Source: an uncultured Pseudomonadota bacterium (GTDB lineage Bacteria > Pseudomonadota > Gammaproteobacteria > Burkholderiales > SG8-39). From it: a DNA stretch of 64,000 nt. The translations under genes were made by a program, and so were the position numbers. Positions 17,328-26,439 of this stretch are shown here, in pieces. How positions within the stretch are numbered: the first letter of the stretch is position 1; each line of letters begins with the position of its first letter. The notes beneath the pieces are model-generated. The model was given only the letters and a program-made list of their open reading frames with translations. It made no database searches and was not told where the DNA came from. The stretch is taken from contig CAIXPL010000001.1 of assembly GCA_903921325.1 (NCBI GenBank), positions 62,001 to 126,000 of the forward strand. The letters run 5' to 3'.

Positions 17328-17984
17328 ATGGCTCGCACGACCCTTACGATCAGCAGCCGAAACTACTCATCCTGGAGCCTGCGTGGCTGGCTGATGGTGA
17401 AGTTGTCGGGCATCAGTTTTGAGGCAGTGCCGGTGGCCATTGACGCGCCCGATGCGCGGGCTGAGCTTCTGCTGCTGTCGCCTTCGATTCTGGTGCCTTG
17501 TCTGCGCCACGGCCCATGCACCGTGTGGGACACCTTGGCGATCGGTGAATACCTCAATGAGATTGCACCAAAAGCACGCTTGCTGCCCTCCAACAGGGCG
17601 CAGCGGGCGCATTGCCGCTCGATCTGCGGCGAGATGCATTCCGGATTCTCCGCATTGCGCGGTTCATTGCCGATGAATATCAAGGCGCGGGTGAAGAGCT
17701 TCAAGGTCTGGTCGCGCGCGCAGTTGGACATCGACCGCGTGCTGCTCATCTGGAATGAGTGCCTCACCAAGTACAAGGGGCCGTTCCTGTTTGGTCGCAA
17801 CCCCACGCTGGCTGACGCGATGTTTGCCCCGGTGGTGACGCGCTTCATTACCTATGGCGTAGCACTTGATGCGCTCAGTCAATCGTATTGCAAGCAGATC
17901 ATCGCCATGCCTGCGATGCAGGAATGGATTGATGCAGCCCAGGCCGAGCCTGATGACATTGAAGAACTGGACATGGAGTTCTAG
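17328..17984 (+). CDS. Glutathione S-transferase family protein
   Basis: A 218-residue GST with an N-terminal thioredoxin-like domain starting TLTISSRNYSSWSLRGW, where the Ser pair is the likely glutathione-activating site, and an all-helical C-terminal domain. The subgroup resembles maleylacetoacetate isomerase-like and stress GSTs. ATG 17328 is used because residues encoded upstream are unlike the family. The cupin gene starts 3 bp after its stop, so the two are co-transcribed. Confidence 0.88.
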   Translation: MARTTLTISSRNYSSWSLRGWLMVKLSGISFEAVPVAIDAPDARAELLLLSPSILVPCLRHGPCTVWDTLAIGEYLNEIAPKARLLPSNRAQRAHCRSICGEMHSGFSALRGSLPMNIKARVKSFKVWSRAQLDIDRVLLIWNECLTKYKGPFLFGRNPTLADAMFAPVVTRFITYGVALDALSQSYCKQIIAMPAMQEWIDAAQAEPDDIEELDMEF

Positions 17985-17987
17985 CCT

Positions 17988-18422
17988 ATGAACGCACCAG
18001 AGCGGATTCACAGCGACACCGATTTTTCGCACGTAAAGCTGGCCGACACGCAGTACCTGCCGGGCGGCTTGCGCGACTTCTTTACGTATAAGGACCTGGG
18101 TGTCGCGCAGGCAACCCATGGCAAGGTGATCGCGCATATTGCCAAGGCAAATATGCCCCCCACCGATGGCACCGGCTGGCATTACCACATTGCCGAATTC
18201 CAGATTGTCTACATGCTCAAGGGCTGGGCCCGCTTCATGTATGAGGACAAGCCCACGCTGGTGTCGGCGGGGGATTGTGTTCATCAGCGTCCGGGTATCG
18301 TGCACTACCTGTTCGACTATTCCCCCGACATGGAGTATCTGGAAATCGTCGGTCCGGCAGATTTCAAATCGGTTGCGGTCCAGGGCCCCTGCGAAACGCC
18401 GCCGGTCACCCCCTGGAAATAG
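17988..18422 (+). CDS. Cupin-domain protein
   Basis: A 144-residue single cupin. Motif 1 is GTGWHYHIAEFQIVYMLKG (HxH, then Glu after four residues) and motif 2 is GDCVHQRPGIVHYLF, so a full 3-His/1-Glu metal site is present. It is probably a cytosolic metal-binding enzyme or sensor; the reaction is unknown. It sits 3 bp after the GST gene and 81 bp before the exported aldolase gene. Confidence 0.88.
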   Translation: MNAPERIHSDTDFSHVKLADTQYLPGGLRDFFTYKDLGVAQATHGKVIAHIAKANMPPTDGTGWHYHIAEFQIVYMLKGWARFMYEDKPTLVSAGDCVHQRPGIVHYLFDYSPDMEYLEIVGPADFKSVAVQGPCETPPVTPWK

Positions 18423-18503
18423 CTGCTCGCCCCTGGTGCATGCGGCCGGACCGGGTTGTCATGGGATAATCCGGCCGCAGAACACAATCAGGCGGAGGGT
18501 GAC

Positions 18504-19406
18504 ATGGGGTTGGCCAGTTGCTGGGGCAAGCTGGGTATTGCCAGCAGACACATGACAGGAATCGGGCACACCGACTTGTTGCGCGTCGCTTTGAGAGTCC
18601 TGATGTTGGGGCTGAACCTGGCCCTGGTGGCTGTAGTGAGCAGTGCGCTCGCGCGTGCGGCCGACGAGGGGGGGGCGGCGCGTCCTGTGGGCAGGGAGTT
18701 GCCGACTGATCCTCAGACTCAGGCGCTGGTGGCCGATCTGGTGGCAGCCGGGCGCATCCTGGCTGACCAGGGTGTGCTGGATGGATTCGGCCATGTCAGT
18801 GTTCGTGACCCCCATCGTGCAGGGGTTTATCTGATGTCGCGCTCGCGTGCACCGGCACTGGTAAAAAAGGAGGACATCCTCGAACATGACCTGGACTCCA
18901 ATCCGCTCGATGGCACCTCTCGTGATTTGTTTCTCGAGCGTTTCATCCACGGGCAAATCTACAAGGCAAGGCCAGATGTGATGGCGGTGATTCACAGTCA
19001 TTCGCCCACGGTCATCCCGTTCAGCGTGACCCAGGTACCTCTCAAACCGGTGGCGATTACGGCCGGGTTTCTGTATGGCGGCGTACCGGTGTTCGATGTG
19101 CGTGACCATGGCATCGACAAGGCCTTGTTGATCAGCAACAATCCGCTGGGCGCAGCGCTTGCCAAGGGGCTGGGCGAGCGGCCCGTGGTGCTGATTCGCG
19201 GACATGGGACTGCGGTGGTCGGACCGACCGTTCGCCGCGCCGTGCTGCGGGCCATCTACACCGAGGTCAATGCCCGCCTGCAACAGCAGGCAATGGCCTT
19301 GGGCGGGCCGGTTACCTACCTGGCTGCTGACGAGGCATGGGAGCCGTCCTCGCTCGAGCGCCAGTGGGAAGTGCTGCTGCGCCAGGCTCATCAACACGGC
19401 ATGTAG
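18504..19406 (+). CDS. Exported class II aldolase/adducin-like protein
   Basis: About 300 residues. The core matches class II aldolases: GRILADQGVLDGFGHVSVR, the zinc pair in VIHSHSP and the third His in RGHGT. Unusually, the core is preceded by a hydrophobic segment ending in SALARAADE, which looks like a cleavable signal peptide, so the enzyme is predicted to be periplasmic. ATG 18504 follows GGAGG; ATG 18552 would give a more standard signal length. Cytosolic relatives split sugar phosphates or act as decarboxylases. The RND pump gene follows 72 bp downstream. Confidence 0.85.
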   Translation: MGLASCWGKLGIASRHMTGIGHTDLLRVALRVLMLGLNLALVAVVSSALARAADEGGAARPVGRELPTDPQTQALVADLVAAGRILADQGVLDGFGHVSVRDPHRAGVYLMSRSRAPALVKKEDILEHDLDSNPLDGTSRDLFLERFIHGQIYKARPDVMAVIHSHSPTVIPFSVTQVPLKPVAITAGFLYGGVPVFDVRDHGIDKALLISNNPLGAALAKGLGERPVVLIRGHGTAVVGPTVRRAVLRAIYTEVNARLQQQAMALGGPVTYLAADEAWEPSSLERQWEVLLRQAHQHGM

Positions 19407-19478
19407 CGGCCGCGCGCAGCGCTGGAACCGGCTGCGCCCGGTGCAGCGCCACTTTCGAGCAGTCAATCTGGAAACTTC

Positions 19479-22400
19479 ATGCTGTTAGGTATTGTACGCA
19501 TTGCCCTGCAACGCCCCTACACGTTCATTGTGATGGCGCTGCTCGTACTCATCGGCGGCATCCTGAGCGCGTTGCGCACGCCTACTGACATCTTTCCGGA
19601 AATCCGCATCCCGGTGATCGCCGTGGCATGGCAGTTCACCGGCTTGTCGCCCGATCAGATGTCGGGGCGAGTCAGCACGATCTACCAGCGGATTCTGACC
19701 ACCACCGTCAATGACATCGAGCATATCGAGGCCAATTCGTATGCTGGGATCGGCGTCATCAAGGTGTTTTTCCAGCCTGGGGTCAATGTTGCCGTGGCCA
19801 ATGCTCAGGTCACTGCGGTATCGCAGGTGGTGCTCAAGCAATTGCCACCGGGCATCACGCCGCCGTTGATCTTGAATTACAGCGCATCAACGGTGCCGAT
19901 CCTGCAGCTTGCGCTGGCGGGCAAGGGATTGTCCGAGCAGGCCTTGTTCGATCTGGCAGTCAACTCGGTGCGTCCGCCCCTGGTGACGGTGAAGGGTGCG
20001 GCCATTCCGTTTCCCTATGGCGGTCGCCAGCGGCTTGTTCAGATCGATCTTGATGCTCAGGCGCTACAGTCGCGTGGATTGTCGGCGCAGGATGTTGCCA
20101 ATGCGTTGGCCGCGCAGAATTTGCTGCTGCCGGTCGGCACTCAAAAAATCGGGGCACTTGAATACACCCTGCGTCTGAACAATGCGCCATCGGCGATCGC
20201 CGATCTGGCCCGCCTGCCGATCAAGGTGGTCGATGGCGCCACGGTGACCATTGGTAACGTGGCGAATGTGCACGACGGTAACTCGCCGCAGACCAACATC
20301 GTGCATGTCGATGGCAGCCGTTCGGTGCTGATGTCGGTACTGAAGAACGGGTCCACCTCGACCCTTGCAATCGTCGATGGCATCCGCGCCAAGCTGGCCT
20401 CGATCAAAGGCACTTTGCCCGATGAGCTGGAGGTGACACCGATCAACGATCAATCGGTGTTCGTGCGTGCGGCGATCACTGGCGTGGCCACGGAAGGTGC
20501 GATTGCGGCTGCCTTGACCAGTCTGATGATTCTGCTGTTTCTGGGCAGTTGGCGCTCAACGGTGATCATCGCGGTGTCGATTCCCCTGTCGATTCTTGGG
20601 TCGATCATGGCGCTCTCGGCGATCGGAGAGACACTCAATATCATGACGCTGGGCGGCCTCGCGCTCGCGGTGGGCATATTGGTCGATGATGCGACAGTCA
20701 CGATCGAGAACATCAACTGGCACCTGGAGCAGGGCAAGGGCGTGGAGGCTGCCATTCTCGATGGTGCCCGCCAGATCGTGACGCCGGCGTTTGTGTCGCT
20801 GCTCTGTATCTGCATCGTGTTTGTGCCGATGTTCTTTTTGGAAGGCGTGGCTCGATTCCTCTTCGTGCCGATGGCCGAAGCCGTGATGTTTGCGATGATT
20901 TGCTCGTTTCTGCTCTCGCGCACGCTGGTGCCCACGCTATCAAAATACCTCTTGCGCCCGCATGCGCCACATACCGATATGCATGGACTCGAAGGCGCCG
21001 CGCCCCCGAGTCGCAATCCCCTGGTTCATTTGCAACGTGCCTTTGAGGCTGGCTTCGAGCGCTTTCGCGAGGGCTATCGCGGGTTGCTGGAAGCTGCGTT
21101 GACCCACCGCCGTACCTTTGTAACCGGCTTTCTTGGACTGGTGCTGGCTTCCTTCGGTCTGGTGCCTTTTCTCGGCAGCAATTTCTTTCCTGCAGTCGAT
21201 GCCGGTCAGATCCTGATGCACGCACGCGTTCAGGTCGGCACCCGGGTCGAGGAAGCTGCGGTTCAATTCGCAAAAATCGAGCGCGCGGTGAGCGAGGTGA
21301 TCCCGCCTGAAGAGGTCGTCACGCTGGTAGACAATATCGGTTTGCCGCCGAGCAGTATCAACCTTACTTATAACAACACCGGTGTGATCGGCACCCAGGA
21401 TGGCGACATTCAAATTGCGCTGCGCGAAGGCCATCAGCCGACTGCGCACTATGTTCGCCAACTGCGCGAGCGTCTGCCGCAGCAGTTTCCTGACACGGTG
21501 TTCTCGTTTCCACCGGCCGATATCGTCAGTCAGATTCTCAATTTCGGTGCACCGGCGCCAATCGATTTGCAGATCAGAGGCAATGATCTGGAGGGCAATT
21601 ACCGTTACGCAGCCAATTTGCTGAAATCCATCCGGCGTATTCCCGGCGTTGCTGACGCGCGCATTCAGCAATCACGCAAGAGTCCGGTGTTTGATATTGA
21701 AATGGATCGCACCCGGGCGCAGGAGCTGGGGATCACCGCACGCGACATTACCAACAGTCTCGTGGTGAACGTGGCTGGCAGCAGTCAGGTGGCACCAACC
21801 TACTGGCTTAATCCTGCCAACGGCGTGTCCTACGGCATTGTCATGCAAACGCCGCAGTACCAGCTCGATAGTTTGAATGCCCTGGCCAATCTGCCACTGA
21901 GCGGGGCTGCTAGCACTGCCGGCCCCCCGCGGGTGCTTGGCGGCCTGGCAGGCTTCAAGCGTGGCATGGCCAATGCGGTGGTCAGTCAATACGATATTCA
22001 AAATCTGCTGCAGATCAATGCGACCACCGAGGGGCGCGACCTGGGGGCCATCGCGAGCGATATCCGTACATTGATCGCGCAAAGCGCAGACAAGGTGCCC
22101 AAAGGTTCGTCGGTGGCACTGCTTGGCCAGGTGGTCACCATGAAGCAGGCGTTTTCCGGATTGCTGTGGGGACTGCTTGGCGCCATCGCGCTCATTTACT
22201 TCCTTATTGTCATCAACTTTCAGTCCTGGAGCGATCCGTTCGTGATCATCACGGCGCTGCCCGCGGCCTTGGCCGGCATCGTCTGGATGCTCTTCGCGAC
22301 GGGCACCACGCTGTCGGTGCCAGCGTTGACCGGCGCGATCATGTGCATGGGGGTGGCCACGGCCAACAGCGTGCTGGTGATCAGCTTTGCGCGTGAGCGA

Positions 22401-22691
22401 CTGGCTGAGCTGGGTGATGCGCTGGCAGCAGCTCGTGAGGCCGGATTTGTCCGATTCCGCCCGGTGCTGATGACCGCGCTTGCCATGATCATCGGTATGT
22501 TGCCGATGGCGCTCGGTCTGGGTGAGGGCGGCGAGCAAAACGCGCCCCTGGGGCGCGCGGTCATCGGGGGTCTTGTATTCGCGACGGTAGCGACCCTGGT
22601 ATTCGTGCCGGTGGTATTCAGCATGGTTCATGGCCGGGCGCATCGGGATGGGCGCGGTCAATCTGCATCAGGAGAGATTCATGACATCTGA
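19479..22691 (+). CDS. RND efflux pump, inner-membrane permease (AcrB-like)
   Basis: A 1070-residue protein with the RND layout: TM1, a large periplasmic loop, TM2-6, TM7, a second large loop, TM8-12. The proton-relay Asp pair is seen in GILVDDATVTIENINW (TM4). The opening PTDIFPEIRIPVIAV is typical of AcrB/HAE1-type pumps. It exports hydrophobic or amphiphilic compounds with an adaptor and an outer-membrane channel. The adaptor gene overlaps its 3' end by 11 bp. No outer-membrane factor gene is found in the window. Confidence 0.95.
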   Translation: MLLGIVRIALQRPYTFIVMALLVLIGGILSALRTPTDIFPEIRIPVIAVAWQFTGLSPDQMSGRVSTIYQRILTTTVNDIEHIEANSYAGIGVIKVFFQPGVNVAVANAQVTAVSQVVLKQLPPGITPPLILNYSASTVPILQLALAGKGLSEQALFDLAVNSVRPPLVTVKGAAIPFPYGGRQRLVQIDLDAQALQSRGLSAQDVANALAAQNLLLPVGTQKIGALEYTLRLNNAPSAIADLARLPIKVVDGATVTIGNVANVHDGNSPQTNIVHVDGSRSVLMSVLKNGSTSTLAIVDGIRAKLASIKGTLPDELEVTPINDQSVFVRAAITGVATEGAIAAALTSLMILLFLGSWRSTVIIAVSIPLSILGSIMALSAIGETLNIMTLGGLALAVGILVDDATVTIENINWHLEQGKGVEAAILDGARQIVTPAFVSLLCICIVFVPMFFLEGVARFLFVPMAEAVMFAMICSFLLSRTLVPTLSKYLLRPHAPHTDMHGLEGAAPPSRNPLVHLQRAFEAGFERFREGYRGLLEAALTHRRTFVTGFLGLVLASFGLVPFLGSNFFPAVDAGQILMHARVQVGTRVEEAAVQFAKIERAVSEVIPPEEVVTLVDNIGLPPSSINLTYNNTGVIGTQDGDIQIALREGHQPTAHYVRQLRERLPQQFPDTVFSFPPADIVSQILNFGAPAPIDLQIRGNDLEGNYRYAANLLKSIRRIPGVADARIQQSRKSPVFDIEMDRTRAQELGITARDITNSLVVNVAGSSQVAPTYWLNPANGVSYGIVMQTPQYQLDSLNALANLPLSGAASTAGPPRVLGGLAGFKRGMANAVVSQYDIQNLLQINATTEGRDLGAIASDIRTLIAQSADKVPKGSSVALLGQVVTMKQAFSGLLWGLLGAIALIYFLIVINFQSWSDPFVIITALPAALAGIVWMLFATGTTLSVPALTGAIMCMGVATANSVLVISFARERLAELGDALAAAREAGFVRFRPVLMTALAMIIGMLPMALGLGEGGEQNAPLGRAVIGGLVFATVATLVFVPVVFSMVHGRAHRDGRGQSASGEIHDI

Positions 22692-23913
22692 TCCGGTCAT
22701 TGCTCAGGCATCGTCAGCCGGCTCGAGCGATCAAGGCATTCGACCTGCGCGATCCCTTCGAGGGATGGCGCTGGCCGGGATTGTGGTGCTCATTTTGCTC
22801 ATCGTGATCGTGGTCAATGGTATTGGCTCACGGCGCTCGAATGCAGCGGTATTGAAGGAACGTGCCGATGTTCAATCGATTCCCACCGTACGAGTGACCA
22901 GCCCCGGAAAGGGAGGCGCATTGAGCACGCTCGACCTGCCGGCACGGCTCGAGGCATTTTCGCGCGCCCCCATCTACGCCAGGGTGAGTGGTTATCTGAA
23001 AAGCTGGACCGTTGACATCGGAGCGGTGGTCAAAAGTGGTCAGCTTCTGGCAGAGATAGAAACGCCTGACCTTGATCAACAATTGCTGCAGGCGCGAGCG
23101 GATCTGGCAAGTACCCAGACGCTTGCCAACTTGTCCGCCGCGACTGCCAGGCGATGGCAAACCCTGGTCGATCGCGACGCGGTGTCACGCCAGGACGCCG
23201 ATGAAAAGATCAGTGATGCGGCGACCAAGCAAGCCGTACTCAATTCAGCGCAAGCCAATGTCGATCGGATGCTGGCGCTCAAGGCATTCACCCGCATCGT
23301 GGCACCGTTTGACGGACTTGTCACGGCACGCTCAACCGATGTGGGGGCACTGATCAACGCGGGCGCCGGCGTTGGACCGGAGTTGTTCGTGGTGTCGGAC
23401 ATTCGTCGCCTGCGCCTCTATGTGAGCGTGCCCCAGTCCTATGCGAGCCTGGTCAAAGTGGGTAACCGGGCGCGGGTGAGCGTGCCGGACCACCCTGGTG
23501 TGGCCTATCCGGCAACGGTGGTGTCCTCGGCTGGCGCGGTCACGCCGGGATCGGGCGGTGTTCTGATCCAATTGGCGGTGAACAATCCCCATGGTGAACT
23601 ATTGCCTGGCGGGTTTGCCAGTGTCAGCCTGGAGCTCGCCGCGAGCACGGCAACATTGACGATTTCCCCGAGCGCGCTCATCTTCGACAGTGGCGGATTA
23701 CACGTCGCGACCGTGGGCCCGGGCGACAAGGTGATCATCAAGGCGGTGACGATCGGACGTGATCTTGGCAAGACGATTGAAATTGCATCGGGCATCAGCA
23801 TAGATGACCGCATCATCGAGAGCCCTCCCGAGGGCTTGAGCGAGGGTGACCAGGTGCGGCTGGCAGGCGCCGCGACCGCGGGCGCGCCTCGTGCGGAGCG
23901 TGGCCATGACTGA
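22681..23913 (+). CDS. RND periplasmic adaptor (membrane fusion protein)
   Basis: A 410-residue adaptor with an N-terminal membrane anchor (LAGIVVLILLIVIVVNGIG), lipoyl half-motifs (SGYLKSWTVDIGAVVKSGQ and, after the hairpin, FDGLVTARSTDVGALIN), a coiled-coil hairpin between them, and beta-barrel and membrane-proximal domains. It links the pump to an outer-membrane channel. ATG 22681 is chosen because AGGAGA lies 4 nt upstream. It overlaps the pump gene by 11 bp and the next small gene by 8 bp. Confidence 0.93.
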   Translation: MTSDPVIAQASSAGSSDQGIRPARSLRGMALAGIVVLILLIVIVVNGIGSRRSNAAVLKERADVQSIPTVRVTSPGKGGALSTLDLPARLEAFSRAPIYARVSGYLKSWTVDIGAVVKSGQLLAEIETPDLDQQLLQARADLASTQTLANLSAATARRWQTLVDRDAVSRQDADEKISDAATKQAVLNSAQANVDRMLALKAFTRIVAPFDGLVTARSTDVGALINAGAGVGPELFVVSDIRRLRLYVSVPQSYASLVKVGNRARVSVPDHPGVAYPATVVSSAGAVTPGSGGVLIQLAVNNPHGELLPGGFASVSLELAASTATLTISPSALIFDSGGLHVATVGPGDKVIIKAVTIGRDLGKTIEIASGISIDDRIIESPPEGLSEGDQVRLAGAATAGAPRAERGHD

Positions 23914-24238
23914 GCCGAATACGATCCTGCTCACCATCATCCTGAAGCATGATCAAAGCCAGAACATCGATCAGATTCAGGGCACTCTGGCTGAGCGCGC
24001 GTGGTGGGATCGGTTTCCTCCGGCAGGCGTGGAGATCGTGTCATGGACCGTCGCGATGGGTCTCGGGCAGATCGTCACGCTGCGGCTGCCACCGGACAAA
24101 CTGAACCTGGTCAATATAGAAATCGAACGCTCTGCCTGGGGGGTGTTCACAACCGAGATTTATCCGACGTATGATTTCGTGCCGGTGCGCGAGAAGATCC
24201 ACGCCCGCTGGAAAGCTGGCGAGTGGACGCCGCGATAA
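23906..24238 (+). CDS. Small conserved-looking protein of unknown function
   Basis: A 110-residue soluble protein starting MTEPNTILLTIILKHD. The pattern looks like a ferredoxin-like alpha/beta fold (strand-helix-strand twice), with a striking RAWWDRFPPAGVEIVSW stretch. No catalytic motif is recognised. It overlaps the adaptor gene by 8 bp and precedes the Rid-family gene by 27 bp, so it belongs to the same transcript. A small metabolite-binding or tautomerase-like role is possible but is only inference. Confidence 0.8.
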   Translation: MTEPNTILLTIILKHDQSQNIDQIQGTLAERAWWDRFPPAGVEIVSWTVAMGLGQIVTLRLPPDKLNLVNIEIERSAWGVFTTEIYPTYDFVPVREKIHARWKAGEWTPR

Positions 24239-24265
24239 GCAGTCAACGCAAGGGAGGGCGGTTCG

Positions 24266-24676
24266 ATGGCCATTCGTAGAATTACCAGCGCCAGGCTGGC
24301 TGAGCCCGCCAACGGCGCCTTTTCAAACTGTCTGGTGGTTGGCGATCAGATTTTCGTTGCGGGCATGACGGCAAGTGGCGGACCGCAGGGCGGGCCCATC
24401 GGGGGCAGTGACCCTTATCAGCAAAGCTGTGCGGCGATCGAAAAGTGCCAGTGGATGCTTGAGGCGGCCGGGGCATCGCTCAAGGATGTGGTGAAGATGA
24501 CGATCTATCTCACAGACATCGGCCACCGCGCAGCCTTTGGTCGGGCGCGCGAAGCCTATTTTCAAGAGCCGCGGCCGTGCTCCACGCTCATTGAAGTGAA
24601 AGGGTTGGCGCAGCCGGGCATGCTGGTGGAGGTCGATGTCACCGCCATTCGAGGGGCCTCGGCGTCATCTGTCTGA
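24266..24676 (+). CDS. Rid (YjgF/YER057c/UK114) family protein
   Basis: A 136-residue Rid-fold protein (FSNCLVVGDQIFVAGMTA, SLKDVVKMTIYLTDI, IEVKGLAQPGMLVEVDVTAI). The Arg that binds the carboxylate of imines in RidA (E. coli R105, context PARSC) aligns with Ser here (PCSTL), so it is probably not a canonical enamine/imine deaminase and may belong to a Rid4-7-like group. A GGGAGGG ribosome site precedes ATG. It is the last gene of the series from the GST to this point. Confidence 0.88.
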   Translation: MAIRRITSARLAEPANGAFSNCLVVGDQIFVAGMTASGGPQGGPIGGSDPYQQSCAAIEKCQWMLEAAGASLKDVVKMTIYLTDIGHRAAFGRAREAYFQEPRPCSTLIEVKGLAQPGMLVEVDVTAIRGASASSV

Positions 24677-24777
24677 TGAAGTGCGGCGCGTGCGGTAGCG
24701 AGCCAGGCGGGCCCGTTGCAGCACTGATCTCAACGCTTCGTTGCGAACGGTCAACGGCGTGCGGGCATGCTGCAGCG

Positions 24778-25626
24778 TCAGTTGCGCAGACCGTCGATAG
24801 CCTCGGGGGTCCAGTCAGTCAGTGCCACATAACCATCGGTTGCCGCCACCACCAGCGTCGTGCCGTAGGCATGGGCAACCGAACCCGGACGTCTGCCGTG
24901 CGCCTCAATCCAGGTGTGGGCGCGGGTCACGCGCAGGGTATAACCCTGCAATCGTGCGATCGTGCCATGCAGACCAAAAGCGCGGATTTGGCAGTCAATC
25001 GCCTCGACCGTCTGAGAGAAGTCGATCGCGCGCTCGGTAGCGGTCCATAGTGGCCACCATTCGGCATCAACTTGTGGCTGCGCATTCGTCCAAAGGACCT
25101 CAAAGCCATTAGCGACTCGGGCTCCCAGGCGCCGTGCAGCCATCTGGATTTTGAGATCCAGGCTTTCATGCGTCTCACGTGCATCGAGGTCAAATAACTC
25201 CTGATCGAGCACGTCGCCGCGATCGTATTGCTCGGAGAGCTGGTGGCAACTGATGCCCCAGTGCGGGTGATGATCGCGAATGGCACGTACCAAAGGATAC
25301 GGGCCACGGCCAAGGGGCAGCGGCGAGGGATGAAAGTTCACTGCGTATGGAAGATAGGGCCGCCACTGACCGATCCGATGGTTGTAGCTCGCCACAACCA
25401 ACGCATCACAGTGCGCGGCGGACAATTCCTGAAAATCAGACTGCAGGATCGGCGAATGCTGCATCGGCACCGCGGCCTTGCGCGCGAGGGCCATGATGGC
25501 AGCGTTTGGAAAGGCGCCACTGGTGCTCTCAGGTGGTGTGAACAGGCGCAGCCATGTCCATCCTGCGTCCAGCAGGGTTTCGCATAATCCCAGGTATCGG
25601 TCGATCGCTGTCAGCGCAAATCGCAT
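24778..25626 (-). CDS. Formyltransferase-family protein (Fmt-like)
   Basis: A 282-residue protein with the formyl-transferase N domain. The catalytic Asn and His are in VNFHPSPLP, and the Asp in QYDRGDVLDQ, matching N106-H108-D144 of E. coli methionyl-tRNA formyltransferase. A C-terminal domain of about 80 residues (FSQTVEAIDCQIRAFG and following) resembles the Fmt/ArnA C-domain. The genomic context lacks def or rsmB, so it is probably a sugar-amine or other formyltransferase, or a hydrolase, rather than the housekeeping Fmt. Convergent with the Rid gene; the 100-bp gap shows no clear terminator. Confidence 0.82.
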   Translation of the reverse strand: MRFALTAIDRYLGLCETLLDAGWTWLRLFTPPESTSGAFPNAAIMALARKAAVPMQHSPILQSDFQELSAAHCDALVVASYNHRIGQWRPYLPYAVNFHPSPLPLGRGPYPLVRAIRDHHPHWGISCHQLSEQYDRGDVLDQELFDLDARETHESLDLKIQMAARRLGARVANGFEVLWTNAQPQVDAEWWPLWTATERAIDFSQTVEAIDCQIRAFGLHGTIARLQGYTLRVTRAHTWIEAHGRRPGSVAHAYGTTLVVAATDGYVALTDWTPEAIDGLRN

Positions 25627-25659
25627 TGCTCAGCCATTAAGATTGGCATGGTTCACCAG

Positions 25660-26439
25660 TCAAGCGTGGGTGCTCACGAATCGTCCACTGGCGCCGGCGT
25701 TCTGCACATTGCTGGACAGCGTTTGCAGGAAGGCGCTGAGTGCATTGCTATCGCCACTCGCACCCAGTGCACTCAGCAGTGTCTGGAAGCTCTGCTGCAA
25801 ATTGCTCATCGCCGCGCTCGGGGGTGTCTGGCCGGTTGCGAGCGGATTGATCGTGCCTGCGTTGCCAGTCGTGCCAGAACCGCCTGCGCCCGAGTCAGGG
25901 CTGCCAGAGGCCGCGCTGCTGCTTGCCGAGGCGCCATTGGTGGTTGCTTGCTGGGCTTGCAGCGCGGCGACCAGAGCTTGCACAAACTGGTTGAGCGCCT
26001 GCGACGACTGATCGGGGGTATTCGGGCTGCTTGAGCTGCCGTTGGTGCCGCTGGCGGGCACCGTGATGCCCGACTGATTCAGTAATTGCAGAATGGATTG
26101 TCCCAAGGGCGTTGAGGCCATCCCGCTGCCGCTGGTGGCTGAATTGATGGTGTCGGCGGCCGACTGGCCGCCTTGCCACGGCTGTGCCACCTGCTGCGCG
26201 GCGGTGATGTTGCCGGTTTGCAGTGCCTGACCGATCAGGCCTAGCGGGCTCGACGCGCTGATGGTCGGATTGGCAGCGCTGATAGTGGCAAACGCTTGCT
26301 GCGCGCTTGTCAGGTCACCGGATTTGAGCGCGCTGCTCAGTGCCTTGAGCTCTTTTTGGAATTGCTGGCGGGGGGCCGAATTGGCCTGTGTTGCCCACGC
26401 CGAGGCGCTTGCACTGCCTGCACTGATGCTCATGACCAT
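25660..26439 (-). CDS. Low-complexity Ala/Ser/Gln/Gly-rich protein, unknown
   Basis: A 259-residue frame starting MVMSISAGSASASAW with long runs rich in Ala, Ser, Gly, Gln and Asn. It has a helical segment (FQKELKALSSALKSGDLTSA, repeated in form by ALQTGNITAAQQ) and ends in LSSNVQNAGASGRFVSTHA. No signal peptide or membrane segment is seen. Similar low-complexity proteins occur in Burkholderiales without a known role. Codon use looks normal for the region. It lies 33 bp upstream of the formyltransferase-like gene. Confidence 0.7.
   Translation of the reverse strand: MVMSISAGSASASAWATQANSAPRQQFQKELKALSSALKSGDLTSAQQAFATISAANPTISASSPLGLIGQALQTGNITAAQQVAQPWQGGQSAADTINSATSGSGMASTPLGQSILQLLNQSGITVPASGTNGSSSSPNTPDQSSQALNQFVQALVAALQAQQATTNGASASSSAASGSPDSGAGGSGTTGNAGTINPLATGQTPPSAAMSNLQQSFQTLLSALGASGDSNALSAFLQTLSSNVQNAGASGRFVSTHA

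Noticed and set aside
23906-24238. Outer-membrane factor or accessory subunit of the RND pump
   Set aside because: It is a 110-residue soluble protein without signal peptide or beta-barrel pattern.
25660-26439. Type III secretion or flagellar hook-type protein
   Set aside because: The composition is only loosely similar and there are no secretion genes nearby; left as unknown.
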